64,000 nucleotides of DNA from Providencia rettgeri. Lineage in GTDB: Bacteria; Pseudomonadota; Gammaproteobacteria; Enterobacterales; Enterobacteriaceae. The translations under genes were made by a program, and so were the position numbers. The stretch is taken from positions 3,192,501 to 3,256,500 of the forward strand of contig UGTZ01000001.1 of the NCBI GenBank assembly GCA_900455085.1. The letters run 5' to 3'. Numbering within the stretch: the stretch's first letter is position 1; each line of letters begins with the position of its first letter. Below the pieces are notes generated by a model. That model did no database searches and was not told where the DNA came from. It saw only the letters and a list, made by a program, of their open reading frames with translations. Shown piece after piece: positions 46,693 through 55,890 of this stretch.

Positions 46693-47385
46693 ATGAATAC
46701 AAGTTCATCGTCAACGTTGCGAGGAGAAAATGCGAAAATGCAATTGCTTCTCACTGCTGCTGATGTATATGGAGAACAAGGGCTTGATGGCGCTACTACA
46801 CGCAAAATCGCACAGGCATCAGGGCAAAATATTGCCGCAATTTCTTATTATTTTGGATCAAAAGAAGGGCTTTACTTAGCTGTTGCTCAGCTTATTGCAA
46901 AAACAATCAGGGACGATTTCCATGATGTTTTTCAAGCAATTGACAACTTTCTAAATCAACCTTTGTCAGTACAGGTAACTGATGATGCGCTTGATTTACT
47001 ACAAAAAACAGTCATTGCTTATAATCATTTTCAGTTGGAAAAGAAAAATTTAAGCTTTTCTCGCATATTAGCACGTGAACAACTCAACCCCACCGAAGCC
47101 TATACGATAATTCATGAACAGGCTTTAGGCCCAATACATTCGCGCCTAAACCGTTTGATAGCGATTTATATTGGTGCTGACCCCAATCATTTAACAACGC
47201 TAATCCACACACACGCAATCCTTGGCGAAACCCTTTCATTTCGTATTGCTCGAGAAACGTTATTACGCCAAACTGGTTGGAAACATATTAATGAAAATGA
47301 ATTTAAAATTATTAATCAAGTTCTTATTGAACATACAAATATATTATTAGCAGGCTTACGCCATCGCAAACAATATGAAAAGTGA
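46693..47385 (+). CDS. cecR: TetR-family regulator CecR
   Basis: The 230-aa regulator has an N-terminal TetR helix-turn-helix (about 14-60, with GLDGATTRKIAQASGQNIAAISYYFGSK split over the recognition helix) and a C-terminal ligand domain. The start at 46693 is chosen because the AAAGGA lies six bases upstream; the ATG at 46687 touches it. In E. coli CecR (YbiH) controls ybhGFSR and rhlE and affects sensitivity to cefoperazone and chloramphenicol. The ybhGFSR genes follow here. Confidence 0.92.
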   Translation: MNTSSSSTLRGENAKMQLLLTAADVYGEQGLDGATTRKIAQASGQNIAAISYYFGSKEGLYLAVAQLIAKTIRDDFHDVFQAIDNFLNQPLSVQVTDDALDLLQKTVIAYNHFQLEKKNLSFSRILAREQLNPTEAYTIIHEQALGPIHSRLNRLIAIYIGADPNHLTTLIHTHAILGETLSFRIARETLLRQTGWKHINENEFKIINQVLIEHTNILLAGLRHRKQYEK

Positions 47386-47538
47386 TATGATAAAAATATT
47401 AAAGTGATTCATTCACATTGATAATAACTAGAGGCTGATGATTTTATTGCAACTTGAGCCACATTTTCCCATTAAAAACAGCGGCCTCTAACAACATAAT
47501 TTGTTTTCATATCGTGGATTCTTTAAGTAAGGTTAGCT

Positions 47539-48534
47539 ATGAGCAATAAAAGCCGTTCTATTGTTGTTTTCATTATTCTCATATTAATCGGTGCTGCAAT
47601 TGGCGGTTATTACTACTATCAATCACAGCAAAACAAAATATTAACACTGTACGGCAATGTAGATGTTCGGACAGTGAATCTTGGTTTCCGAGTATCAGGT
47701 AAGCTCAAATCCCTAAACGTTGATGAAGGCGCAAAAATTATTGCAGGCGAGCAACTTGGTCAACTGGATGATCGCCCCTACATTAACGCCTTAAATAAAG
47801 CCAAAGGGGTACGTGATAGCGCCAAAGCTCAACTTGCTTTGAAAGAAAGTGGTTACCGAACTCAAGAGATTGCACAGGTTGAAGCTGAAGTAGCGCAAAA
47901 ACAAGCCGCTTGGCAGTATGCCGATAACTTTTATAAACGTCAGCAAGGGCTTGCTGCGTCTCGCGTTATTTCAGCTAATGACTTAGACAACGCGAAGAAC
48001 AATCGAAACCAAGCATTTGCCGCCCTTCAAGCAGCACAAGATAAGCTGAATCAATACCAAAGTGGCTTTCGCCAAGAGGAGATAGCGGCTGCGCGAGGCG
48101 AATGGCTACAAGCCGAGGCAGCTGTCGCTCAAGCTGAACTTGACTTACAAGATACCGTTTTAACTGCGCCTTCCCCTGGAACTGTTTTAACCCGAGCAAT
48201 AGAGCCAGGCACGATCATCGGTGCAGGTAATACCGTTTTTAGCGTCACTTTAACAAATCCAGTTTGGGTTCGAGCCTATGTGAGTGAACCGCACCTTGGT
48301 GATGCCATCCCCGGTAAAGAAGTCTTACTGTATACGGATAGCCGCCCAAACCAGCCTTACCATGGCACCATCGGTTTTGTTTCCCCTACTGCCGAATTTA
48401 CCCCTAAAAGCGTACAAACACCGGATTTAAGAACCGACTTAGTCTATCGACTACGTATCGTCGTCAATGATGCTGATGATGCTTTACGTCAAGGAATGCC
48501 AGTGACTATTCAATTTGCTGATAATAAACAGTAA
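47539..48534 (+). CDS. ybhG: HlyD-family membrane fusion protein
   Basis: The 331-aa protein has an N-terminal membrane anchor (about 6-26), a biotinyl-lipoyl half near VDVRTVNLGFRVSGK, a helical hairpin (about 95-205, Gln/Ala-rich), the second lipoyl half LTAPSPGTVLTRAIEPGT and a beta-barrel. It forms the periplasmic adaptor for the YbhFSR ABC exporter. The genes cecR, ybhG, ybhF, ybhS and ybhR run in the E. coli order with gaps of at most about 150 bp. Confidence 0.93.
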   Translation: MSNKSRSIVVFIILILIGAAIGGYYYYQSQQNKILTLYGNVDVRTVNLGFRVSGKLKSLNVDEGAKIIAGEQLGQLDDRPYINALNKAKGVRDSAKAQLALKESGYRTQEIAQVEAEVAQKQAAWQYADNFYKRQQGLAASRVISANDLDNAKNNRNQAFAALQAAQDKLNQYQSGFRQEEIAAARGEWLQAEAAVAQAELDLQDTVLTAPSPGTVLTRAIEPGTIIGAGNTVFSVTLTNPVWVRAYVSEPHLGDAIPGKEVLLYTDSRPNQPYHGTIGFVSPTAEFTPKSVQTPDLRTDLVYRLRIVVNDADDALRQGMPVTIQFADNKQ

Positions 48535-48543
48535 GAGTTTGCT

Positions 48544-50283
48544 ATGAGTGATGATTACAGTATCCGCCTATCCAAAGTCGAGAAAACATTTGTTGGCTTG
48601 GATACTCCAGCCGTTGAAAGTTTAACAATCGAAATTCATGGGGGTTCTGTAACAGGCCTTGTCGGCCCTGATGGTGCAGGAAAGACAACCTTAATGCGTA
48701 TGATTGCAGGACTATTAAAGCCAGATGCAGGGAAAATTAGCGTGATGGGGCTCGACCCTATCGACGACAGCATTGCTATGCGAGCCAGCCTAGGCTATAT
48801 GCCCCAAAAATTTGGTTTATATGAAGACCTGACCGTACAAGAAAATTTAAATTTGTATGCAGATTTGCGTGGGGTACTCGGCGAAGAGCGGCAAAAAACC
48901 TACCAACAACTGCTTTCTTTCACCAGCCTAGCTCCTTTTACCGATAGGCTAGCCGGTAAGTTATCGGGAGGAATGAAGCAAAAACTCGGATTAGCCTGTA
49001 CATTATTAGGAAAACCCAAAGTTCTTTTACTCGACGAACCCGGTGTTGGTGTTGATCCCATCGCTCGACGCGAATTATGGCAAATGGTTCATACTCTTGC
49101 CGATGATGGAATGCTAATTCTTTGGAGTACCTCCTATTTAGATGAAGCTCAGCTATGTAAAAATGTGCTACTGTTAAATAAAGGCAAACAGCTTTATGCA
49201 GGAAAACCCGAATTATTGACTCAAAAAATGGCAGGACGTTCGTTTTTACTTGATGTACCTGCCTCACAAAAACGCACGGTATTGCAAAATGCACTCGTAT
49301 TACCTGAAACCACCGATGGCGTGATCCAAGGCCGCTATATTCGCTTAATTTTGAAACCTAATGCGTCACAAGCGAATTTATTAACTGCATTAAATATGGC
49401 AGATGGAAAACTCATTGAGGCGCAGCCGCGTTTTGAAGATGCGTTTATTGACTTATTAGGTGGGGGTCCATCTCATCGTTCAGAATTAGCCGCTATCGTA
49501 CCGCAAATTCCGCCTAATCCTGAAGAAACCGTCATAGAAGCGCGTAACTTAACCAAAAAATTTGGCCAATTTGCGGCAACTGATACCGTAAATTTCCAAG
49601 TTAAACGTGGAGAAATTTTTGGTTTATTGGGGCCAAATGGCGCAGGGAAATCGACGACTTTTAAAATGATGTGTGCGTTAATGAAGCCAACAGATGGGCA
49701 AGCACTCGTTCTTGGAATGGATTTAAAAACAAGTTCAAACAAAGTCAGACAGCACCTTGGTTATATGGCACAAAAGTTCTCGCTGTATGGCAACCTAAAA
49801 GTAGGGCAAAACCTGAAATTTTTTTCAGGTGTTTATGGTTTGCATCATCAACAACAAGCAAAAAAAATCCAAGAAATGGTTGAGGCTTTTAACTTCAAAC
49901 CGATTATCAATCAGGTTACTGAATCCCTCCCTTTGGGTTATAAACAACGTTTAGCCCTCGCCTGCTCATTGATGCATGAGCCTGATATCTTATTTTTAGA
50001 TGAGCCGACCTCAGGAGTTGACCCACTAACTCGTAGGGAATTTTGGTTACATATCAATGGGATGGTTGATAAAGGCGTTACCGTTATGGTTACGACCCAC
50101 TTTATGGATGAGGCAGAGTATTGTGACCGTATCGGGTTGGTTTACCATGGAAAAATTATTGCAGCAGGAACCCCTGATGAACTGAAACAGCAAATCGCCA
50201 GTACTGAAAACCCTGATCCTTCCATGGAAGATGCATTTATTGAGCTTATCATGAATTATGATAAGCAACAGGAGGCTCAATGA
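48544..50283 (+). CDS. ybhF: ABC exporter ATPase with two nucleotide-binding domains
   Basis: The 579-aa protein contains two full ABC domains: Walker A GPDGAGKTT (about residue 40) with signature LSGGMKQKL, and GPNGAGKST (about 365) with a variant signature LPLGYKQRL in place of LSGG. Both Walker B motifs (LLLDEPGVG and LFLDEPTSG) are present. It energises YbhS/YbhR, which in E. coli export drugs and cations. The stop overlaps the ybhS start (ATGA). Confidence 0.94.
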   Translation: MSDDYSIRLSKVEKTFVGLDTPAVESLTIEIHGGSVTGLVGPDGAGKTTLMRMIAGLLKPDAGKISVMGLDPIDDSIAMRASLGYMPQKFGLYEDLTVQENLNLYADLRGVLGEERQKTYQQLLSFTSLAPFTDRLAGKLSGGMKQKLGLACTLLGKPKVLLLDEPGVGVDPIARRELWQMVHTLADDGMLILWSTSYLDEAQLCKNVLLLNKGKQLYAGKPELLTQKMAGRSFLLDVPASQKRTVLQNALVLPETTDGVIQGRYIRLILKPNASQANLLTALNMADGKLIEAQPRFEDAFIDLLGGGPSHRSELAAIVPQIPPNPEETVIEARNLTKKFGQFAATDTVNFQVKRGEIFGLLGPNGAGKSTTFKMMCALMKPTDGQALVLGMDLKTSSNKVRQHLGYMAQKFSLYGNLKVGQNLKFFSGVYGLHHQQQAKKIQEMVEAFNFKPIINQVTESLPLGYKQRLALACSLMHEPDILFLDEPTSGVDPLTRREFWLHINGMVDKGVTVMVTTHFMDEAEYCDRIGLVYHGKIIAAGTPDELKQQIASTENPDPSMEDAFIELIMNYDKQQEAQ

Positions 50284-51419
50284 CTCACACCGCTTCCCAT
50301 TTTTCATGGCGTAGGCTTAAAGCGCTATGCTGGAAAGAAAGTAAACAAATTGTGCGGGATCCTAGCAGCGCCCTTATAGCTGTACTTATCCCATTGATGT
50401 TATTATTTATTTTTGGTTACGGTATCAATTTAGACTCAAGTAAATTACGTGTCGGTATTTTACTTGAGCAACAAAGTTCGCAAGCACGTGAATTGGTTGA
50501 TACCTTCACGGGCTCACCATTTATTGATGCCACCATTAGTAATAACCGCCATTTATTAATCGATAAAATGCAAGCAGGAGAAATTCGCGGCATTATCGTC
50601 ATCCCAGTGAATTTCGCAGCCGAATTGTTGAAAAAACAAGGCAATGCTGCAATTCAAGTCATTACTGATGGTAGCGAACCAAATACCGCTAACTTTGTAC
50701 AAGCTTATACTCAAGGCGTGTGGCAAACGTGGCTAATTCAACAAGGGGAAAATAAAGGCTACCCAACAGAACCCTTAATTGAGCTCAATATGCGCTATTG
50801 GTTTAATGAAGCTGCAATTAGTCAGCATTTTATTATTCCAGGTGCAATTAGTATCATTATTACCGTAGTTGGTGCCATTTTGACCTCTTTAGTTATCGCA
50901 AGAGAATGGGAACGTGGCACGATGGAAGCATTACTTTCAACTCAGATTACTAAAACTGAATTATTGCTTTCAAAATTATTGCCTTACCAAGTTCTCGGTA
51001 CTTTTGTGATGGTGTTATGCATGTTTGTTACCACATTTATCTTAGGGGTACCCTATCGCGGTTCTCTATTGGTCTTATTTGTCATTACCAGTCTTTATTT
51101 GGCAACCGCACTGGGAATGGGGTTATTGATTTCAACAATTACTCGTAACCAATTTAATGCAGCGATGGTCGCTCTGAATGCCGCCTTCTTACCTGCTATT
51201 ATGTTATCTGGGTTTATTTTTGAAATTGATAGCATGCCAGCCATTATTCAGGCTGTGACTTATTTTATCCCTGCTCGGTATTTTGTCAGTAGCTTACAAA
51301 CACTCTTTCTTGCCGGTGATATCTATATCGTTTTATTGATAGATTTTCTGCTATTAATCGCATCTGCAATACTATTTATTGGACTAACGGCGCTAAAAAC
51401 TCGCCGTCGTTTGGATTGA
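50280..51419 (+). CDS. ybhS: ABC-2 type exporter permease YbhS
   Basis: The 379-aa permease has an N-terminal membrane helix (about 31-50), a large periplasmic domain (about 55-180) and five C-terminal helices with the ABC-2 coupling segment REWERGTMEALLSTQIT. It pairs with YbhR as a heterodimer. Coupled to ybhF by a 4-bp overlap and 9 bp from ybhR. Confidence 0.93.
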   Translation: MTHTASHFSWRRLKALCWKESKQIVRDPSSALIAVLIPLMLLFIFGYGINLDSSKLRVGILLEQQSSQARELVDTFTGSPFIDATISNNRHLLIDKMQAGEIRGIIVIPVNFAAELLKKQGNAAIQVITDGSEPNTANFVQAYTQGVWQTWLIQQGENKGYPTEPLIELNMRYWFNEAAISQHFIIPGAISIIITVVGAILTSLVIAREWERGTMEALLSTQITKTELLLSKLLPYQVLGTFVMVLCMFVTTFILGVPYRGSLLVLFVITSLYLATALGMGLLISTITRNQFNAAMVALNAAFLPAIMLSGFIFEIDSMPAIIQAVTYFIPARYFVSSLQTLFLAGDIYIVLLIDFLLLIASAILFIGLTALKTRRRLD

Positions 51420-51428
51420 GGTGAAGTT

Positions 51429-52535
51429 ATGTTTTATCGTCTATACACCTTAATTATGAAAGAACTTCAATCATTACTTCAAGAACCGCAAACACGGGTT
51501 ATCCTCATTTTACCCGTAATATTTCAGATGATTTTATTTCCTCTGGCCGCCACACTTGAGGTGACTAACACAACTATTGCTATCTTTGACCAAGACAATG
51601 GTGAGCATTCTATCGAGCTGACGCAACGTCTCGCTAAAGCCAGTGCGTTTTCTCAAGTTTTATTATTGAAGAATGAACACGATATTCGTGAAACGCTTGA
51701 TAACCGCAAGGCGCTGCTGGTTGTCCGTTTTGGGCAAAATTTTAGTGCTGATATTGCAAGTCACCATAATGCTAATATGCTGTTACTCCTTGATGGACGT
51801 AATTCAAATAGTGCGCAAATTGCAGCAAACTATGTTGCACAAATTGTCACTCAATACCAACATGAGCTAACTCAATCACAACCCGTACCAAACAACAGTA
51901 AATTAATCGTTCGTAATTGGTACAACCCAAATTTAGATTATAAATGGTTTATTGTACCTTCATTGGTAGCTTTAATAACGACGATTGGGGTATTGATTGT
52001 GACATCTCTTTCTATCGCGAGGGAAAGAGAACAAGGCACCCTTGACCAATTACTCGTTTCTCCCCTGACCACTTGGCAAATATTTATTGGTAAGGCGGTG
52101 CCTGCATTGATCGTTGCGACTGCACAGGCGAGCTTAGTCCTAGTTATTGGGATCTTTTGCTATCAAATTCCTTTTGCTGGCTCCCTGCTCCTGTTTTATG
52201 CCACCATGTTATTTTACGGATTGTCATTGGTGGGATTTGGTTTACTTATTTCAGCACTGTGTTCAACTCAGCAACAAGCGTTCATTGGGGTATTTGTATT
52301 TATGATGCCAGCGGTGTTGTTATCAGGTTATATTTCCCCAGTCGAGAACATGCCAGTTTGGCTGCAACAAATTACTTGGATTAACCCAATTCGCCACTTT
52401 ACTGAAATCACTAAGCAGATATACCTAAAAAATGCTGATTTTTCAGTTATCTTCCATAGTTTATGGCCATTATTTATCATTGCGATAATCACCAGTTCAG
52501 TGGCTTATTATTTATTTAGGAAGAAAATAGCGTGA
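51429..52535 (+). CDS. ybhR: ABC-2 type exporter permease YbhR
   Basis: The 368-aa permease has the same layout as YbhS: one N-terminal helix, a periplasmic domain and five C-terminal helices, with the coupling segment REREQGTLDQLLVSPL. It ends the cecR-ybhGFSR operon, before a strong terminator. Confidence 0.93.
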   Translation: MFYRLYTLIMKELQSLLQEPQTRVILILPVIFQMILFPLAATLEVTNTTIAIFDQDNGEHSIELTQRLAKASAFSQVLLLKNEHDIRETLDNRKALLVVRFGQNFSADIASHHNANMLLLLDGRNSNSAQIAANYVAQIVTQYQHELTQSQPVPNNSKLIVRNWYNPNLDYKWFIVPSLVALITTIGVLIVTSLSIAREREQGTLDQLLVSPLTTWQIFIGKAVPALIVATAQASLVLVIGIFCYQIPFAGSLLLFYATMLFYGLSLVGFGLLISALCSTQQQAFIGVFVFMMPAVLLSGYISPVENMPVWLQQITWINPIRHFTEITKQIYLKNADFSVIFHSLWPLFIIAIITSSVAYYLFRKKIA

Positions 52536-52658
52536 TCATAAAGAAACAACATTACGCTTTGAAAGTACAACTAAAAGTGCTGGAACTACCATTAACATCT
52601 TGAATTACAAATGAGCTAATAATATTCAAATCATATTTTACGATAGTATTTAGATCAA

Positions 52659-52690
52659 AAAACCCTTGTTACCAAAGTAACAAGGGTTTT
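52659..52690. terminator. Bidirectional terminator between ybhR and ybhL
   Basis: Perfect 14-bp stem (AAAACCCTTGTTAC / GTAACAAGGGTTTT) with a CAAA loop between convergent genes. Confidence 0.9.
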
Positions 52691-52747
52691 CAATTTTAAC
52701 GACTGCTATCCCCTCATTTCACTGAGTAATGAGGAATGCCAACCAAA

Positions 52748-53455
52748 TTAGCGACGGTCGCCAAAGATACGCAGTAACATTAAGAACAGGTTAATGAAGT
52801 CTAAATACAGAGATAATGCACCCATGATAGAGTATTTACGCATTGTTTCTCTGTCGTTTTCATCAATTTGTGAACCCATTTCTTTCAGTTTTTGTGTGTC
52901 ATACGCGGTTAAAGCAGCAAACAGTAAAACACCACCGTATGTGATCACCCAATACATCATGGTGCTTTGCAGCCAGATGTTAACCAAAGAAGCAACAACA
53001 ATACCAATCAGCGCCATAAACAGGAAGTTACCCATACCTGTTAAGCTACGTTTAGTGGTATAGCCGTAGAAGCTTAATGCACCAAACATTACCGCGGTAA
53101 TGACAAATGTGCCCGCAACAGACTCACCTGTATACGCAGCAAGAATAACTGAAATCGTTAAGCCTGTGAGCAATGAATAGAGCATAAACATGCCCGTTGC
53201 TGCCATGCCACTAATTTTTTGCAGTAGGAATGAAATTCCCATCACTAAACCGAGCTCAGCAATAATCATTCCAAAAAAGAGAATTTTATTGGTTGCAATG
53301 GTGTAGTACAAACCGCTGCTAACTGAATACCATGCAACAAAAGCTGTCAGCAGTAGACCGACTGTCATCCAGCCGTATACTTGCGACATAAATGCCTGAA
53401 CGCCAGTATTGGCACCCTGGACAAGAGAATCATTACGTTGATCAAACTGACCCAT
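52748..53455 (-). CDS. ybhL: Bax inhibitor-1 family inner membrane protein
   Basis: The 235-aa protein (E. coli YbhL 234) has seven membrane helices and the family motifs VYGWMTVGLLLTAFVAWY near residue 26, YGYTTKRSL near 130 and ALTAYDTQKLK near 184, plus the C-terminal LYLDFINLFLMLLRI. BI-1 proteins are pH-sensitive ion channels in the studied cases; the E. coli role is unknown. It lies downstream of moaE as in E. coli. Confidence 0.94.
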   Translation of the reverse strand: MGQFDQRNDSLVQGANTGVQAFMSQVYGWMTVGLLLTAFVAWYSVSSGLYYTIATNKILFFGMIIAELGLVMGISFLLQKISGMAATGMFMLYSLLTGLTISVILAAYTGESVAGTFVITAVMFGALSFYGYTTKRSLTGMGNFLFMALIGIVVASLVNIWLQSTMMYWVITYGGVLLFAALTAYDTQKLKEMGSQIDENDRETMRKYSIMGALSLYLDFINLFLMLLRIFGDRR

Positions 53456-53588
53456 GATGGTTACCCTTTCGCTAAAAGAAAAATCGACCCAGTAAAAATA
53501 CTGTAATCGGAGAAATTAACCAAAGTCTAACACATTCTTTTGACAATACCATTCAGCAAATTCGTATTTTTCAGAGGAAAAAGTGCGA

Positions 53589-54041
53589 TTACCAGCGGTT
53601 TGCAGACGCCTCGTCGGTTTCTTTCGCTTCCACCCATCGCTCATTTTCAGGTAATGTTTCTTTTTTCCAAAATGGTGCTTTAGTTTTTAAGTAATCCATA
53701 ATAAATTCAGCAGCTTGAAATGCTGCATTTCGATGGGCACTCGTCACCCCAACAAAAACAATTTCTTCGCCAGGTTGTAAGGTACCAATACGGTGGATCA
53801 CACTGACTCGCTGCAATGGCCAACGTTCTTTTGCTTCTACAACTATATTTGTTAACGCTTTTTCTGTCATTCCCGGGTAGTGTTCGAGTGTTAATGCCGC
53901 AACACTGTCACCTAAATTATGGTTACGCACTTTCCCCGTAAAAGTCACGACTGCGCCATCACTATCGCATTGAGCAAGCCATTGATATTGCTCGCCAACA
54001 CTAAAATTTTCTGTTTGTACTGCAATATGGGTGTTTTCCAT
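53589..54041 (-). CDS. moaE: Molybdopterin synthase catalytic subunit
   Basis: MoaE, with thiocarboxylated MoaD, converts cPMP to molybdopterin. The 150-aa length equals E. coli MoaE. Conserved blocks LEHYPGMTEKAL, HRIGTLQPGEEIVFVGV and the active-site lysines in LKTKAPFWKKE are present. One base separates its ATG from the moaD stop. Confidence 0.96.
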   Translation of the reverse strand: MENTHIAVQTENFSVGEQYQWLAQCDSDGAVVTFTGKVRNHNLGDSVAALTLEHYPGMTEKALTNIVVEAKERWPLQRVSVIHRIGTLQPGEEIVFVGVTSAHRNAAFQAAEFIMDYLKTKAPFWKKETLPENERWVEAKETDEASANRW

Positions 54042-54042
54042 A

Positions 54043-54288
54043 TCACCCCCCAGTGACTGGTGGGAAAAAGGCCACTTCGTCCCCTTCTGAGAGTGGGTGG
54101 TCTAGTGAAACAAATGATTGATTAACAGCGGCAAGTAATTTGCCATCTTCAAGTGCCAACGCCCAGCGATCGCCTTTTTGTGAAAGCGCTTGACGTAAAT
54201 CTTCAACTTTTTGGTAAGTGTCAGTGAGTTCTAAGCGTTCTGTTCCGACTAGCTCACGTACTTGAGCAAAAAATAATACTGTGATCAT
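54043..54288 (-). CDS. moaD: Molybdopterin synthase sulfur carrier subunit
   Basis: This 81-aa ubiquitin-like carrier ends in FFPPVTGG; the terminal Gly-Gly is the site adenylated by MoeB and then thiocarboxylated. Its ATG overlaps the moaC stop (TAATG), showing translational coupling. Confidence 0.96.
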   Translation of the reverse strand: MITVLFFAQVRELVGTERLELTDTYQKVEDLRQALSQKGDRWALALEDGKLLAAVNQSFVSLDHPLSEGDEVAFFPPVTGG

Positions 54289-54765
54289 TATTCCACCTTA
54301 AAATGTCCAGACTTACCGCCTGTTTTTTCTAATAAACGAACAGGGCCAATCACCATATCTTTTTGCACTGCTTTACACATGTCATAAATCGTCAAAGCAG
54401 CAACGGATGCAGCAGTTAATGCTTCCATTTCAACCCCTGTTTTCCCTGTTAATCGGCAACAAGTTTCAATACGAACTCGGTTATGCTCAGGTTCCGCTTT
54501 GAGTATCACTTCAACTTTGGTTAACAGCAGTGGGTGGCATAATGGGATAAGCTGCCAGGTATTTTTTTGCCGCTTGAATACCCGCAATACGCGCCGTGGC
54601 AAACACATCGCCTTTATGATGGCTACCGTCAACAATCATCGTTAGAGTTGCTGGATTCATAGTGACATAAGCTTCTGCGCGAGCTTCACGAACAGTTTCA
54701 GCTTTGGCTGAAACATCAACCATATGCGCCTCGCCCGACGCATTGAGGTGAGTCAGTTGGGACAT
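54288..54765 (-). pseudogene. moaC: Cyclic pyranopterin monophosphate synthase, frameshifted at an A7 run
   Basis: Two frames, 54765 to about 54511 and about 54635 to 54288, make one MoaC. The first gives MSQLTHLNASGEAHMVDVSAK and ends ARIAGIQAAKK; the second continues TWQLIPLCHPLLLTKV, the expected catalytic segment. The break is in AAAAAAA (plus strand T7 at 54562-54568); removing one A gives a 158-aa protein (E. coli 161). MoaC closes the pterin ring of cPMP after MoaA. Because moaA, moaD, moaE, moeA and moeB are all intact, a real loss of moaC would be surprising. Sequencing error suspected. Confidence 0.9.
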
Positions 54766-54789
54766 ATCTTCTCCTGAAATAAAAAAGAG

Positions 54790-55770
54790 TTAACCGCCGA
54801 TTACAGATAAATTAGGTGTAATTCCGCTATCACCCATATGCAGAAAATGGGTTTCTCGTTTATGGTGTAAGCCTCGCTGAATGCGGGCTTTTAACGCTTC
54901 GTTTTGGTCATCTGCACCCAATAAATCACGCAGCGGAATGCCATTTTCACCAAATAAACATAAATGTAGGTTTCCTAGTGAGGAAACACGTAAGCGGTTA
55001 CAGCTTTGGCAAAAATCTTTTTCATACGGCATGATAAGCCCGATTTCGCCTTGGTAATCTGGGTGACTAAAGACTTGAGCAGGGCCGTCGCTTCGGGAAC
55101 GTGGAAGCATATACCAGCCTTCTTCAATTAAACGCTCGCGAATAGTTTCACCCGAAATATGAAAACGTTGGAAAATATCGCTGCCGTCGCCGGTTTCCAT
55201 TAACTCAATAAAACGTAATTGAATAGGACGATGTTTGATCCAGTTTAGGAATGACTTCAAAGCGATATCGTTGACATTTTTCATTAATACCGCGTTCACT
55301 TTGACTTTTTCAAAGCCAGCTTCAAAAGCAGCATCAATACCTTTCATCACCTGAAAGAATTTGTCTTGTCCCGTGATCGCCGCAAATTGACGTGGATCGA
55401 GGCTATCAACACTCACGTTGATCGCGTTCAGTCCAGCATCTTTCCACTCTTTTACGTCTCTGGCCATACGATAGCCATTGGTGGTCACGGCGATTTTTTT
55501 GATCGATTCATTTTCATTGATGGCAGCAATAATATCACTGAAATCTTTGCGCATGGTCGGTTCACCGCCCGTAATACGCACTTTTTCTGTGCCTAATTCT
55601 GCGAATGCCGTACTAATACGACGAATTTCATCTAATGTTAAGAATTCATGACGACCGCTTGGCTTGTAGCCATCGGGTAGACAGTATGTGCAACGAAAGT
55701 TGCAAACATCTGTTATAGAAAGCCGGAGATAGTAAAATTTCCGGTCAAATTGATCGACAAGTTGCTGCAT
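54790..55770 (-). CDS. moaA: GTP 3',8-cyclase (radical SAM)
   Basis: MoaA uses two 4Fe-4S clusters and S-adenosylmethionine to rearrange GTP, the first step of Moco synthesis. The 326-aa protein has the radical SAM CxxxCxxC at Cys23, Cys27 and Cys30, the second-cluster cysteines in FCQSCNRLR and LHLCLFG, and the essential C-terminal Gly-Gly. An open frame runs upstream to 55851, but that part is the riboswitch; the start at 55770 has AAAGGTG upstream. Confidence 0.96.
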   Translation of the reverse strand: MQQLVDQFDRKFYYLRLSITDVCNFRCTYCLPDGYKPSGRHEFLTLDEIRRISTAFAELGTEKVRITGGEPTMRKDFSDIIAAINENESIKKIAVTTNGYRMARDVKEWKDAGLNAINVSVDSLDPRQFAAITGQDKFFQVMKGIDAAFEAGFEKVKVNAVLMKNVNDIALKSFLNWIKHRPIQLRFIELMETGDGSDIFQRFHISGETIRERLIEEGWYMLPRSRSDGPAQVFSHPDYQGEIGLIMPYEKDFCQSCNRLRVSSLGNLHLCLFGENGIPLRDLLGADDQNEALKARIQRGLHHKRETHFLHMGDSGITPNLSVIGG

Positions 55771-55775
55771 AATCA

Positions 55776-55890
55776 CACCTTTCCAAGTACGGGAGATGCA
55801 GACATTTCTATCTTGCACCCTGGTGGCTCTAGGCCACGGCCAGTGCATCATATTCAGTCATTCAAACTTAGACGCAAAGGCTAGGAGTTT
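55776..55890 (-). ncRNA. Molybdenum cofactor (Moco) riboswitch
   Basis: On the minus strand the leader reads ACTCCTAGCC, then GATGCACTGGCC, GCCACCAGGGTGCA, AAATGTCTGCATC, CCCGTACTTGG and AAAGGTG next to the moaA start. This is the conserved order of the moaA leader RNA known in E. coli as the Moco motif. In E. coli it represses the moa operon when cofactor is plentiful. The moaA ribosome site is inside the 3' end, consistent with translational control. Confidence 0.88.

Noticed and set aside
48938..49294. 118-codon antisense ORF inside ybhF
   Set aside because: Fully inside a conserved ATPase gene, no ribosome site or family resemblance.
55771..55851. 27-residue N-terminal extension of MoaA starting at 55851
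   Set aside because: The extension translates the Moco riboswitch; the family start and a good ribosome site are at 55770.
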